Source: an uncultured Bacteroides sp. (lineage in GTDB: Bacteria; Bacteroidota; Bacteroidia; Bacteroidales; Bacteroidaceae). From it: a stretch of DNA of 64,000 nucleotides. The stretch is taken from contig NZ_OY782857.1 of NCBI RefSeq assembly GCF_963678425.1, positions 593,001-657,000 of the forward strand, in the 5' to 3' direction. The position numbers and the translations under genes are program-made. This document shows positions 49,410-57,498 of this stretch, piece after piece (position 1 is the stretch's first letter; each line of letters opens with the position of its first letter). A model generated the notes under the pieces. It was not told the origin of the DNA and did not search any database. It worked only from the letters and a program-made list of their open reading frames with translations.

Positions 49410-50396
49410 ATGGAAGATATAATAAAACCTATTAGCAAAGATATACTGAAAGCGGAACTGACAGATGACAAACGCTTACGGATGACCAATAAAAGTAATA
49501 ATTATATTTACATCATTACTCATCAGGACTCGCCTAACGTAATGCTTGAGATAGGACGTTTGAGGGAAATAGCCTTTCGTGCTGCAGGAGGAGGATCAGG
49601 CTTATCGGTAGATCTCGATGAGTATGACACGATGGAGAATTCATATAAACAATTAATTGTCTGGAATCCGGAGGCAGAAGAGATCCTTGGGGGGTATCGT
49701 TATATACTTGGAACCGATGTTAGTTTCGACGAAAAAGGACATCCGATACTTGCTACCTCTCATATGTTTGACTTTTCTGAGAAGTTTATCAAGGAATATC
49801 TTCCAACTACCATAGAATTGGGACGTTCATTTGTTACACTTGAATATCAGTCCACCAGGGCAGGTTCAAAAGGTTTGTTTGCTTTAGATAATTTGTGGGA
49901 TGGTCTCGGAGCATTAACAGTCATAATGCCTACTGTAAAGTATTTCTTTGGAAAAGTAACAATGTATCCAAGCTTCAATCGTCAGGGGAGAGATATGATT
50001 CTTTACTTCTTAAGGAAGCATTTTGGCGACAAGGAAAGTCTGATTACCCCTATGAAACCATTGAATTTGGAATCTGATGAAAATGAGCTGGCAAAGCTTT
50101 TTGATAAAGATACTTTCAAGAAGGATTATAAAACTCTGAATGCGGAAGTTCGCAAATTAGGTTATAATATACCTCCATTAGTGAATGCTTACATGGGGCT
50201 TTCCCCAACAATGAAAATGTTTGGAACAGCTATAAATTATGGCTTTGGAGATGTAGAAGAAACCGGTATCCTGATTGCTGTAGATGAGATTCTAGAAGAG
50301 AAACGTGTTCGCCATATTGACTCTTTCGCAAATAGTAATCCTCAGGCTTGTATAATCACTTCCGGTGCCAATAAGATTATTTATAAAGAAAATTAA
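49410..50396 (+). CDS. glsB: GNAT-type N-acyltransferase, probable GlsB of glycine lipid synthesis
   Basis: The 328-residue protein resembles OlsB-like N-acyltransferases: IGRLREIAFRAAGGGSGLSVDLDEYD near 48-73, ILGGYRYILGTDVSF, then IELGRSFVTLEYQS near 135-150, the block that binds acyl-carrier protein or acyl-CoA. GlsB-type enzymes transfer a 3-hydroxy fatty acid to glycine, giving N-acyl glycine (commendamide-type) that GlsA acylates further. It is 20 bp after the O-acyltransferase and is followed by a strong terminator. The amino-acid substrate could also be ornithine or serine; the call is by synteny. Confidence 0.78.
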   Translation: MEDIIKPISKDILKAELTDDKRLRMTNKSNNYIYIITHQDSPNVMLEIGRLREIAFRAAGGGSGLSVDLDEYDTMENSYKQLIVWNPEAEEILGGYRYILGTDVSFDEKGHPILATSHMFDFSEKFIKEYLPTTIELGRSFVTLEYQSTRAGSKGLFALDNLWDGLGALTVIMPTVKYFFGKVTMYPSFNRQGRDMILYFLRKHFGDKESLITPMKPLNLESDENELAKLFDKDTFKKDYKTLNAEVRKLGYNIPPLVNAYMGLSPTMKMFGTAINYGFGDVEETGILIAVDEILEEKRVRHIDSFANSNPQACIITSGANKIIYKEN

Positions 50397-50419
50397 TTCT
50401 TTCTGAAGAATAGTATATA

Positions 50420-50447
50420 AAAGGAGAGGGAAACCTTTCCTTTTTTT
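50420..50447 (+). terminator. Rho-independent terminator of the glsA-glsB operon
   Basis: AAAGGAGAGG (50420-50429) and CCTTTCCTTT (50434-50443) pair, with one G-U, around a GAAA tetraloop and run into TTTTTTT, 24 bp after the glsB stop. The rest of the 50448-50727 gap has a CTTGTACAAG palindrome (50477-50486) and T-rich DNA without a gene. Confidence 0.9.
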
Positions 50448-50727
50448 CTTCTCTATGTATAGGAAAAATAGCTTTTCTTGTACAAGAGAAAAACAATCAC
50501 ATGTCGAATTCTTATTTTTTTTCGTTTTCTGGTCTTATATTTTAAGTCAAAAATATAAACTGTTCTGTTTGTTCTTTGTTTTTTTTATGCTGGTTCACCG
50601 TCTGATATTGATTGAATATCTATCTTATTTGAATTTGAAACGAGTAATTGTGAATAAAATATGTGCAAAATCATAAATCCCCTGATTAATAAATGGTTTC
50701 TTTACATAATTAGATGATATTTTTACG

Positions 50728-50735
50728 TACTTTTG
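50728..50735 (+). promoter_or_regulatory. -7 element (TACTTTTG) for kup
   Basis: TACTTTTG fits TAnnTTTG, 34 bp before the kup ATG. No -33 TTTG is present. Confidence 0.55.
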
Positions 50736-50769
50736 CGCGGTTTTTTTAAGAATATTAAGAATATAAGAA

Positions 50770-52716
50770 ATGAAACAACAACACAAAGTGCCCTTTGGAA
50801 TAATGGGTATTATGATGGCTATCGGAATCGTGTATGGAGATATAGGAACATCTCCTTTGTACGTTATGAAAGCCATAGTAAATGGATTGCCTAAGGGACT
50901 GCAAGCAAATCCGGATTATATTATTGGTGCTATTTCGTGTATTATATGGACTTTGACGTTACAAACTACTATAAAATACGTAATTGTTACTCTCAGGGCA
51001 GATAATAAAGGTGAAGGTGGTATTTTATCTCTGTTTGCTTTGATCCGTAAGAAATACCGCTGGGCTTATATTATTGCCATCATTGGAGCTTCCACTTTAC
51101 TGGCGGATGGTATTATAACACCTTCTATCACAGTTATCTCGGCCATTGAAGGATTAAATGTGTTAGTTCCCTCTATCCCAATTATACCTGTTACTTTAGC
51201 AATAATAATTGCTATTTTTCTTATTCAACCTTTAGGTACAGCACGTTTAGGTAAACCGTTTGGGCGGATTATGTTTTTGTGGTTCACAATGATAGGTATC
51301 CTTGGTATTTTTGCTTTGATCCACTATCCCTTAATTATTAAAGCATTTAACCCCGTTTATGCTATTAAGCTTTTAATTAGTGCGCCTGACATATTTGTCA
51401 TATTAGGTGCTGTTTTTCTTTGTACTACCGGAGCCGAAGCACTTTATTCAGACCTGGGACACTGTGGGTTGCATAATATTCGTGTATCATGGATTTATGT
51501 GAAATCTACCTTAATCCTAAACTATCTGGGACAAGGTGCCTGGGTTATCACTCATCCAAATAATATTGTTCCAGATATCAATCCGTTTTTTACTATCATG
51601 CCGGGCTGGTTCTCATTCATTGGGGTAGCAATGGCAACAATGGCTGCAATTATTGCCAGCCAGGCTTTAATTAGTGGATCATTTACTATTATCAGTGAGG
51701 CAATCTCATTAGATTTATGGCCAAATATTAAGATTAAATATCCTACTGAAATAAAGGGACAAATGTTTATCCCTCAGATCAATTATACATTAATGGTTTT
51801 ATGTGTCTTTATAGTCTTAACATTTGGCTCATCCTCAAACATGGAGGCGGCTTATGGACTTTCCATTACCATTACGATGTTGATGACAACCTTATTGCTC
51901 TTTATCTACTTCTTTTTTATGCAAAGGCCATTGTGGTTTAGTATTCCGCTAATTTTGTTCTTTGTTACGATAGAAAGCAGTTTCTTTATTGCCAATATGT
52001 TTAAGTTTGCTCATGGAGGCTGGGTAACGATACTAATTGCAGGTTGTATATTTTGTCTCATGTATATTTGGTATAACGGACGCCGCATCAAGAATCACTG
52101 CGCTACTTACGTTCCTATTGCCCCAACAATCGAGTGTCTGGAGAAAATCAGTGTTGATGAATCCATTCCTAAGTTTGCCACTCATCTGGTGTATGTTACC
52201 CGTGCTAAATATCCGGATGATATGGAAAGTAAAATTTCCTATTCTCTTATTAATAAGCAACCCAAAAGGGCTGATACTTATTGGTTTGTCTATCTGCACC
52301 GTAGTGATGAGCCCTATCATTTCAAATATACAGTGAATACTTTTGTTCCCCAGAAGATGTTCCGGCTTGATATCTATTCTGGATTCAAACAGGGGGTTCA
52401 CATGGATAAGTTTGTTCATCTTATTTGTAAAGAGATGGAAGAGACCGGACAGGTTGATTTAATGAGCCGGTATCCATCTTTACGTGAAAAGAATATTGAA
52501 GGTGATTTTAGATTTGTTGTTGTAGAAAGAATTGCACGAAATTTAGATTTGCCTGCTATAAAGAGAACACTTTTATTTCTGTACTATTTGATTAAGAAAT
52601 ACTCTACGTCTGATACTCAGATACTGGATCTGGACCCATCTGTTGTGACACTGGAATATGTTCCTCTAAGGTTTTCACAATTGGCAGGACAGACTGAAAG
52701 CAGAGATTCTATATAG
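50770..52716 (+). CDS. kup: KUP-family potassium uptake transporter
   Basis: Kup imports K+ with protons. The 648 residues begin with the family signature GIVYGDIGTSPLYVMKAI (about 19-36), then 12 predicted transmembrane helices to about 450, including TTIKYVIVTLRADNKGEGGILSLFALI and ADGIITPSITVISAIEGL. A cytoplasmic C-terminal domain (about 460-648) contains VYVTRAKYPDDMESKISYSLINKQPKRAD and a Lys/Arg-rich end. Full length. It ends before a terminator that overlaps the convergent dgt stop. Inner membrane. No riboswitch or KdpDE-type site was recognised upstream. Confidence 0.96.
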   Translation: MKQQHKVPFGIMGIMMAIGIVYGDIGTSPLYVMKAIVNGLPKGLQANPDYIIGAISCIIWTLTLQTTIKYVIVTLRADNKGEGGILSLFALIRKKYRWAYIIAIIGASTLLADGIITPSITVISAIEGLNVLVPSIPIIPVTLAIIIAIFLIQPLGTARLGKPFGRIMFLWFTMIGILGIFALIHYPLIIKAFNPVYAIKLLISAPDIFVILGAVFLCTTGAEALYSDLGHCGLHNIRVSWIYVKSTLILNYLGQGAWVITHPNNIVPDINPFFTIMPGWFSFIGVAMATMAAIIASQALISGSFTIISEAISLDLWPNIKIKYPTEIKGQMFIPQINYTLMVLCVFIVLTFGSSSNMEAAYGLSITITMLMTTLLLFIYFFFMQRPLWFSIPLILFFVTIESSFFIANMFKFAHGGWVTILIAGCIFCLMYIWYNGRRIKNHCATYVPIAPTIECLEKISVDESIPKFATHLVYVTRAKYPDDMESKISYSLINKQPKRADTYWFVYLHRSDEPYHFKYTVNTFVPQKMFRLDIYSGFKQGVHMDKFVHLICKEMEETGQVDLMSRYPSLREKNIEGDFRFVVVERIARNLDLPAIKRTLLFLYYLIKKYSTSDTQILDLDPSVVTLEYVPLRFSQLAGQTESRDSI

Positions 52717-52729
52717 ATATAAAGTTCGC

Positions 52730-52764
52730 AGCCTATCAGCAGTAGTTTATACTGCAGGTAGGCT
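52730..52764. terminator. Terminator of kup overlapping the dgt 3' end
   Basis: AGCCTA (52730-52735) pairs with TAGGCT (52759-52764), and GCAGTA (52739-52744) with TACTGC (52750-52755), followed by GTTTCCTTTT. The stem contains the last codons and stop of the convergent dgt gene (stop at 52747-52749). Confidence 0.8.
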
Positions 52765-54072
52765 GTTTCCTTTTATTTTACGATAAAGATCGAGTGCATA
52801 GACATCTGTCATGCCCGATATATAATCAAGAACTGCTTGTATCTTGCCGTAAAGTGTCGGTGCATTTACATTATACTGGCTTGACATCCGGTTTATCAGG
52901 AGCTGTGAATAAGCCTTTTCCGGGGAACATACTGCATCGATCAATAGATCAATCAATGTACTTATCACATGGAACCCGGCCAACTCTATATCCAGAACAT
53001 CTCCCGAATGGTAGATCTTTTTTAATGATACAGCTTCACAATGCTTATATGCTTCTCTTGGCTGTTCGGAAATATTCTTTATAAGGGTCCCTTCAAAAGT
53101 TCCGGCCAGGATTGCCTCTTCATTTTCAATAAATACATGGGTACACTCTTTGATCAGCAAACCAATTACTGAAGATCGAAGATAAGCAATCTGTTCGTTG
53201 GTGTCGCTCACAATCTTCATCGTTTCATTGATGTGAGTCCGACGGCTTTCTCCAAAATACCCTATAAGCAGTTCTTTTGTTTCCTCGGTAGTTAGTATTT
53301 TTAGTTTATGAGCATCCTCAATGTCCATCATCTGGTAGCAAATATCATCTGCTGCTTCTACCAGATAAACCAATGGATGGCGAGCAAACCGAAGAGGATT
53401 TTCGTTTACACAAATCATTCCAAGCTCTGTGGCTATTCGTTTAAAATCTTTTTCCTCGGTTATGAAGAAACCGAATTTGGATTTTTTTCCTGCCAAAAGC
53501 GATGAAAAGGGATATTTTACGATAGAGGCCAACGTAGAATAGGTCATGGCAAACCCGCCTTTCCGTCTTCCTTCAAACTGATGAGTTAGCAACCGGAAAG
53601 CATTTGCATTTCCTTCAAAATGAATAATATCTTCCCATTCATCAGCCTCCAGCTTGTCTTTCAGGTTTATCCCGTTTCCTTCTGAAAAGTACGTTGAAAT
53701 GGCCTTTTCTCCTGAATGTCCAAAGGGAGGATTGCCAAGGTCGTGTGCCATACAGGCTGCAGAAACAATGGCGCCAATTTCAGAAAGAAATGAGTTCTGC
53801 AACTCCGGATGTTTGGAAAGAAGACTTTTTGCCACATCATTCCCCAGCGAACGGCCCACGCATGAAACTTCCAGGCTGTGTGTCAGTCGGTTGTGAACAA
53901 AGATACTTCCTGGTAGCGGAAATACCTGTGTCTTGTTTTGCAGGCGTCGGAATGGAGCCGAAAATACCAATCGATCATAATCACGTTGAAATTCGGAACG
54001 GTTTTCTTCTCGAACCTGATGAAATTCTTCCATCCCAAAACGCTTAGCTGAAATTAAATCTCTCCAGTTCAT
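52747..54072 (-). CDS. dgt: Deoxyguanosinetriphosphate triphosphohydrolase-like HD protein
   Basis: The 441-residue protein is an HD-domain dNTP triphosphohydrolase, hydrolysing dGTP or other dNTPs to nucleoside and triphosphate. Visible are FSAPFRRLQNKTQVFPL (about 32-48), RLTHSLEVSCVGRSLG, the HD motif CMAHDLGNPPFGHSGEKAI and YLVEAADDICYQMMDIEDA with the further metal-binding aspartate. The C-terminal half is helical. Full length. It is divergent from dut, 236 bp away; both act on dNTP pools, and a 20-bp perfect inverted repeat lies between them. A -7 element is at 54098. Confidence 0.94.
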   Translation of the reverse strand: MNWRDLISAKRFGMEEFHQVREENRSEFQRDYDRLVFSAPFRRLQNKTQVFPLPGSIFVHNRLTHSLEVSCVGRSLGNDVAKSLLSKHPELQNSFLSEIGAIVSAACMAHDLGNPPFGHSGEKAISTYFSEGNGINLKDKLEADEWEDIIHFEGNANAFRLLTHQFEGRRKGGFAMTYSTLASIVKYPFSSLLAGKKSKFGFFITEEKDFKRIATELGMICVNENPLRFARHPLVYLVEAADDICYQMMDIEDAHKLKILTTEETKELLIGYFGESRRTHINETMKIVSDTNEQIAYLRSSVIGLLIKECTHVFIENEEAILAGTFEGTLIKNISEQPREAYKHCEAVSLKKIYHSGDVLDIELAGFHVISTLIDLLIDAVCSPEKAYSQLLINRMSSQYNVNAPTLYGKIQAVLDYISGMTDVYALDLYRKIKGNSLPAV

Positions 54073-54097
54073 TTCTTTTATACTGTTTATTTACCTG

Positions 54098-54105
54098 CAA
54101 AAGTA
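54098..54105 (-). promoter_or_regulatory. -7 element (TACTTTTG) for dgt
   Basis: On the minus strand TACTTTTG fits TAnnTTTG, 26 bp before the dgt ATG. No clear -33 TTTG. Confidence 0.55.
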
Positions 54106-54158
54106 TAAAAAAGCCTTTAATAAAGCAGTTAATTGATACGAAATACGTATTTTCGCAG

Positions 54159-54205
54159 ATTAGTTACACTAAAATGAAACCAAACTTCATTTTAGTGTAA
54201 CTAAT
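54159..54205. repeat. Perfect 20-bp inverted repeat between dgt and dut
   Basis: ATTAGTTACACTAAAATGAA (54159-54178) and its exact complement (54186-54205) enclose a 7-nt loop. It lies between divergent promoters, so it is not expected to be a terminator; an operator shared by dgt and dut, or a structured leader of dut, is possible. A second 12-bp palindrome, AAATACGTATTT, lies just left at 54141-54152. Confidence 0.7.
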
Positions 54206-54307
54206 TAGGTTAAAAGTTCCGTTTTTTGTAGTTTTCGGCATAAAAGGCTACATTTTTATGTAATATGTTAATAGCAGATAATTCATTGATCAATCACAAG
54301 TAGTAAT

Positions 54308-54742
54308 ATGAAAATACAGATTATAAATAAGTCAAAGCACCAGCTTCCTGCCTACGAAACAGAATTGTCCGCAGGGATGGATATCCGTGCCAATATCTCA
54401 GAACCGATCACGTTGAAACCTCTTGCACGTTGTCTTGTCCCCACCGGACTTTACATTGCACTGCCCGAAGGGTATGAGGCTCAGATTCGTCCTCGTAGCG
54501 GATTGGCCATAAAGAAGGGTATTACCGTACTCAATTCTCCGGGCACTATTGATGCTGACTACCGAGGAGAGATTTGTATAATCCTGGTCAACCTGTCTAC
54601 TGAAGAATTTGTGATAGAAGATGGCGAACGTGTGGCGCAAATGGTTATTGCACGTCATGAACAGGCACAATGGGAACAAGTGGAAGTGCTTGACGAAACT
54701 GAACGTGGTGCCGGAGGATTTGGACATACGGGAAAGAAGTAA
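54308..54742 (+). CDS. dut: dUTP diphosphatase
   Basis: Dut hydrolyses dUTP to dUMP, keeping uracil out of DNA and supplying thymidylate synthesis. The 144-residue trimeric-type enzyme has all five motifs: AGMDIRA (24-30), PRSGLAIKKG (57-66 region), GTIDADYRGEICIILVN, GERVAQMV and the C-terminal P-loop-like RGAGGFGHTGKK. Length is typical. It starts a co-directional cluster with a TPR lipoprotein (75-bp gap), a DUF4292 lipoprotein and an EnvC-like protein, a linkage I recall from Bacteroidales. An inverted repeat (54159-54205) lies about 100 bp upstream. Confidence 0.97.
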   Translation: MKIQIINKSKHQLPAYETELSAGMDIRANISEPITLKPLARCLVPTGLYIALPEGYEAQIRPRSGLAIKKGITVLNSPGTIDADYRGEICIILVNLSTEEFVIEDGERVAQMVIARHEQAQWEQVEVLDETERGAGGFGHTGKK

Positions 54743-54817
54743 AGATTGTCAGGTTAATAATTTGCTGGCACTACAAATTGCAAAAGTAAGTTTTACGTTA
54801 ATTATTAGAATATAGAT

Positions 54818-56638
54818 ATGGTTGCATTATTGAGTAATTCTCAAAATAACAGTTTAAAGCCGCTCTTCGGAGGTTTAAATCCTTTTCACATAGGAGCGCT
54901 AACCGCTTTACTGCTGTTTTCTTCCTGTGGATCATCAAATAAAACAGCACAGCAGGTTCAGGTAAAGATACCGGCTACAGTAACCGTTGCAACTCAACTA
55001 TCTCCTGATTTACAAAGAAAGTACGATTACTTTTTTCTGGAAGCAACCCGGCAGAAGGCAAAAGGTGAGTTCGATGCGGCTTTTGAACTCTATCGGCATT
55101 GTTTGTCTATTGATCCCAATGCAGCCTCTTCCTTGTCTGAAATCTCACAATACTATTTCTTTTTGAAGCAACCGGAAAAAGGGTTTGCCTGCATGGAAAA
55201 AGCAGTAGAGAATGCACCTGATAATTATTGGTATAACCAGAGCCTAGGATCACTCTATCAGCAACAGGGGGATACAGCAAAGGCTATTCAAGCTTTTGAA
55301 AGAATGTCCAATCAGTTTTCTGACCGCCAGGAACCACTTATGGCATTGATAGAGTTATATAACCAATCAAAGAATTATACTAAAGAGATTCAGACTCTTG
55401 ATCGTTTAGAACTTCATAGTGGGAAAACAGAGCAACTCAGCATGGAGAAGTTTCGTATATACCTTACGATGGAGGACAATAAAAAAGCATTTAATGAGAT
55501 AGAAAGTCTTGCCAGCGAATATCCTAACGATATGCGTTATTTGTGTATTTTGGGAGATGTCTATTTAAATAACGGGAAACCGAAGGAAGCGTATGCCACT
55601 TACCAGAAAATTCTGACTATTGAGCCTGGAAATCCACAGGCTCTTGTCTCTCTGGCAAATTATTACGAACAGACGGGTCAAAACGAACTGTATGAGCAGC
55701 AAATTGATTCGGTGTTGCTTAATAAGAAAGTTGAAAACGACATAAAGGTGGACATTATGCGCCAGATGATTGCTCATTCACAGCAAACAGGGAAAGACAG
55801 CACCCGTATTATCCCTCTTTTTAAGAAGATGACGGAAGGTGAACAGGAAGACGCACAGATATCAATGTTATATGTTCAATATCTTATAGCTAAAGGAATG
55901 GAGAAAGAATCGGTTCCAGTATTAAATCAGATTATTGAGCTCGATCCTGAGAATGCCGCAGCCCGCTTGCAATTGCTGAGCTATGCAATTAAAAGGAATG
56001 ATTACCAGGAAGCGATAAAAATCTGTGAACCGGCTATTAAAATTTCTCCCGACGCCCTGGAATTTTACTTCTATCTGGGACTTTCTTACTATCAGGCGGA
56101 GCGGGTAGACGATGCATTTAATGTTTTCCAGAAAGGAATAGCTCATGTAAATGGGGGTAGTGATAAAAAGATTGTTTCCGACTTTTACAGCATGATGGGA
56201 GATATCTATCATACAAAGAAACAAGATGCACTGGCTTATGCAGCGTATGATTCGTCGCTGGTTTATAATGCAAATAACGTAGGGGCACTTAATAATTACG
56301 CTTACTATCTTTCTGTAGAGAAAAAAAACCTGGATAAAGCTGAGGAGATGAGCTATAAGACGATAAAGGTGGAACCTGATAATGGCACTTATCTGGATAC
56401 TTACGCCTGGATCCTTTTTGAAAAAGGTAAATATACAGAAGCAAAGATTTATATTGACGATGCAATGAAGAAAGGCGGCGATAAGAGCGATGTGGTAACA
56501 GAGCATTGCGGAGATATTTACTTTATGAACGGTGCCAGGGAAGATGCGGTTAAATACTGGATTAAGTCCCGTGAAATGGGGAATAAGTCAGAGATATTAA
56601 AGAAAAAGATAGAACAAAAGAAATATATTGCAGAATGA
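54818..56638 (+). CDS. TPR-repeat lipoprotein
   Basis: The 606-residue protein has a long n-region, a hydrophobic stretch and a lipobox-like LLLFSSC (cysteine near 37), so it is probably an envelope lipoprotein. About 12 tetratricopeptide repeats follow, for example FDAAFELYRHCLSIDPNAAS, PKEAYATYQKILTIEPGNPQ and RVDDAFNVFQKGIAHVNG. TPRs mediate protein-protein contacts, here most likely in envelope biogenesis given the downstream DUF4292 and EnvC-like genes. Its stop overlaps the next gene by four bases (ATGA), so the genes are coupled. No catalytic domain is seen. Confidence 0.88.
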   Translation: MVALLSNSQNNSLKPLFGGLNPFHIGALTALLLFSSCGSSNKTAQQVQVKIPATVTVATQLSPDLQRKYDYFFLEATRQKAKGEFDAAFELYRHCLSIDPNAASSLSEISQYYFFLKQPEKGFACMEKAVENAPDNYWYNQSLGSLYQQQGDTAKAIQAFERMSNQFSDRQEPLMALIELYNQSKNYTKEIQTLDRLELHSGKTEQLSMEKFRIYLTMEDNKKAFNEIESLASEYPNDMRYLCILGDVYLNNGKPKEAYATYQKILTIEPGNPQALVSLANYYEQTGQNELYEQQIDSVLLNKKVENDIKVDIMRQMIAHSQQTGKDSTRIIPLFKKMTEGEQEDAQISMLYVQYLIAKGMEKESVPVLNQIIELDPENAAARLQLLSYAIKRNDYQEAIKICEPAIKISPDALEFYFYLGLSYYQAERVDDAFNVFQKGIAHVNGGSDKKIVSDFYSMMGDIYHTKKQDALAYAAYDSSLVYNANNVGALNNYAYYLSVEKKNLDKAEEMSYKTIKVEPDNGTYLDTYAWILFEKGKYTEAKIYIDDAMKKGGDKSDVVTEHCGDIYFMNGAREDAVKYWIKSREMGNKSEILKKKIEQKKYIAE

Positions 56639-57498
56639 GAAATAGTGTTTTAATCTGTCGTCGTAATAACGTGGCAGTGGTTGGATTTAGCTTTATTTTT
56701 TTAGTTTTGCTGTTGTCCGCATGTAAATCAGTACAGAACGTGAGCAAGCCTGTTAGTGCTGTAATGACTCAGGATTTAACCTATCTGGGAAATGTAGCTA
56801 GTAATACTCCTTCGATAACCAGTTTTTCCTCAAAGATGAGATTAACGATTAATTCCAATGGGAAAGATCTCTCTGTCAATGGCACACTTCGCATGAAGAA
56901 GAATGAGGTCATTCAGATGTCAATTGTACCTTTGCTTGGAATTGAAGTAGGAAGAATTGAATTTACCCCAACAAAGGTTCTGATTATTGATCGGATGAAT
57001 AAGCAATATGTGGAAGAACCAATTTCAGAATTAACGGCAATGGCCAATACAGACATGGACTTCTATACGTTGCAGGCTCTTTTTACCAATGCGCTCTTCT
57101 TGCCAGGTAACAAGGAACTTAATAATAAACTCCTTTCTGAGTTTGCCGTTCATTCAAGTACCGATAATAAAACAATAGAAATAAAGAAAAAATCAAAGGA
57201 TTTCTTATATAGTTTTTCTGCTACTCCAAATACGGGACAGTTGCTTGAAAGTTCTATCTCTACACTGACAGCTCCTTATCAGTTAAACTGGAAATATGCC
57301 GATTTCCAACCATTTGCATCAAAAAGTTTTCCCGCTCGTATGGACATCTCTCTCGAAGGCGGGAAGAAGCCCTTTTCTGCTGAAATTGATCTTTCCAAAT
57401 TAACTGAAAACGGAGATTGGGAATATCCTACAACAGTATCGGCAAAATATAAAAAAATGGATTTTAATGAACTATTAAAAGTGTTATTAGGATTATGA
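56635..57498 (+). CDS. DUF4292 lipoprotein
   Basis: The 287-residue protein has a signal peptide with the lipobox LLLSAC (cysteine near 30). The mature part fits DUF4292: ITSFSSKMRLTINSNGKDLSVNGTLRMKKNEVIQMSIVPLLGIEVGRIEFTPTKVLIIDRMNKQYVEE, a beta-rich half-barrel resembling LolA/LolB carriers. A role in lipoprotein or lipid handling at the envelope is an inference from that resemblance. It overlaps the TPR gene and the EnvC-like gene by four bases each, so all three are translationally coupled. Probably in the outer membrane. Confidence 0.85.
   Translation: MRNSVLICRRNNVAVVGFSFIFLVLLLSACKSVQNVSKPVSAVMTQDLTYLGNVASNTPSITSFSSKMRLTINSNGKDLSVNGTLRMKKNEVIQMSIVPLLGIEVGRIEFTPTKVLIIDRMNKQYVEEPISELTAMANTDMDFYTLQALFTNALFLPGNKELNNKLLSEFAVHSSTDNKTIEIKKKSKDFLYSFSATPNTGQLLESSISTLTAPYQLNWKYADFQPFASKSFPARMDISLEGGKKPFSAEIDLSKLTENGDWEYPTTVSAKYKKMDFNELLKVLLGL

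Noticed and set aside
50455..50676. 73-codon plus-strand ORF upstream of kup
   Set aside because: The phenylalanine-rich sequence is what T-rich DNA gives by chance, and no ribosome site or domain is seen.
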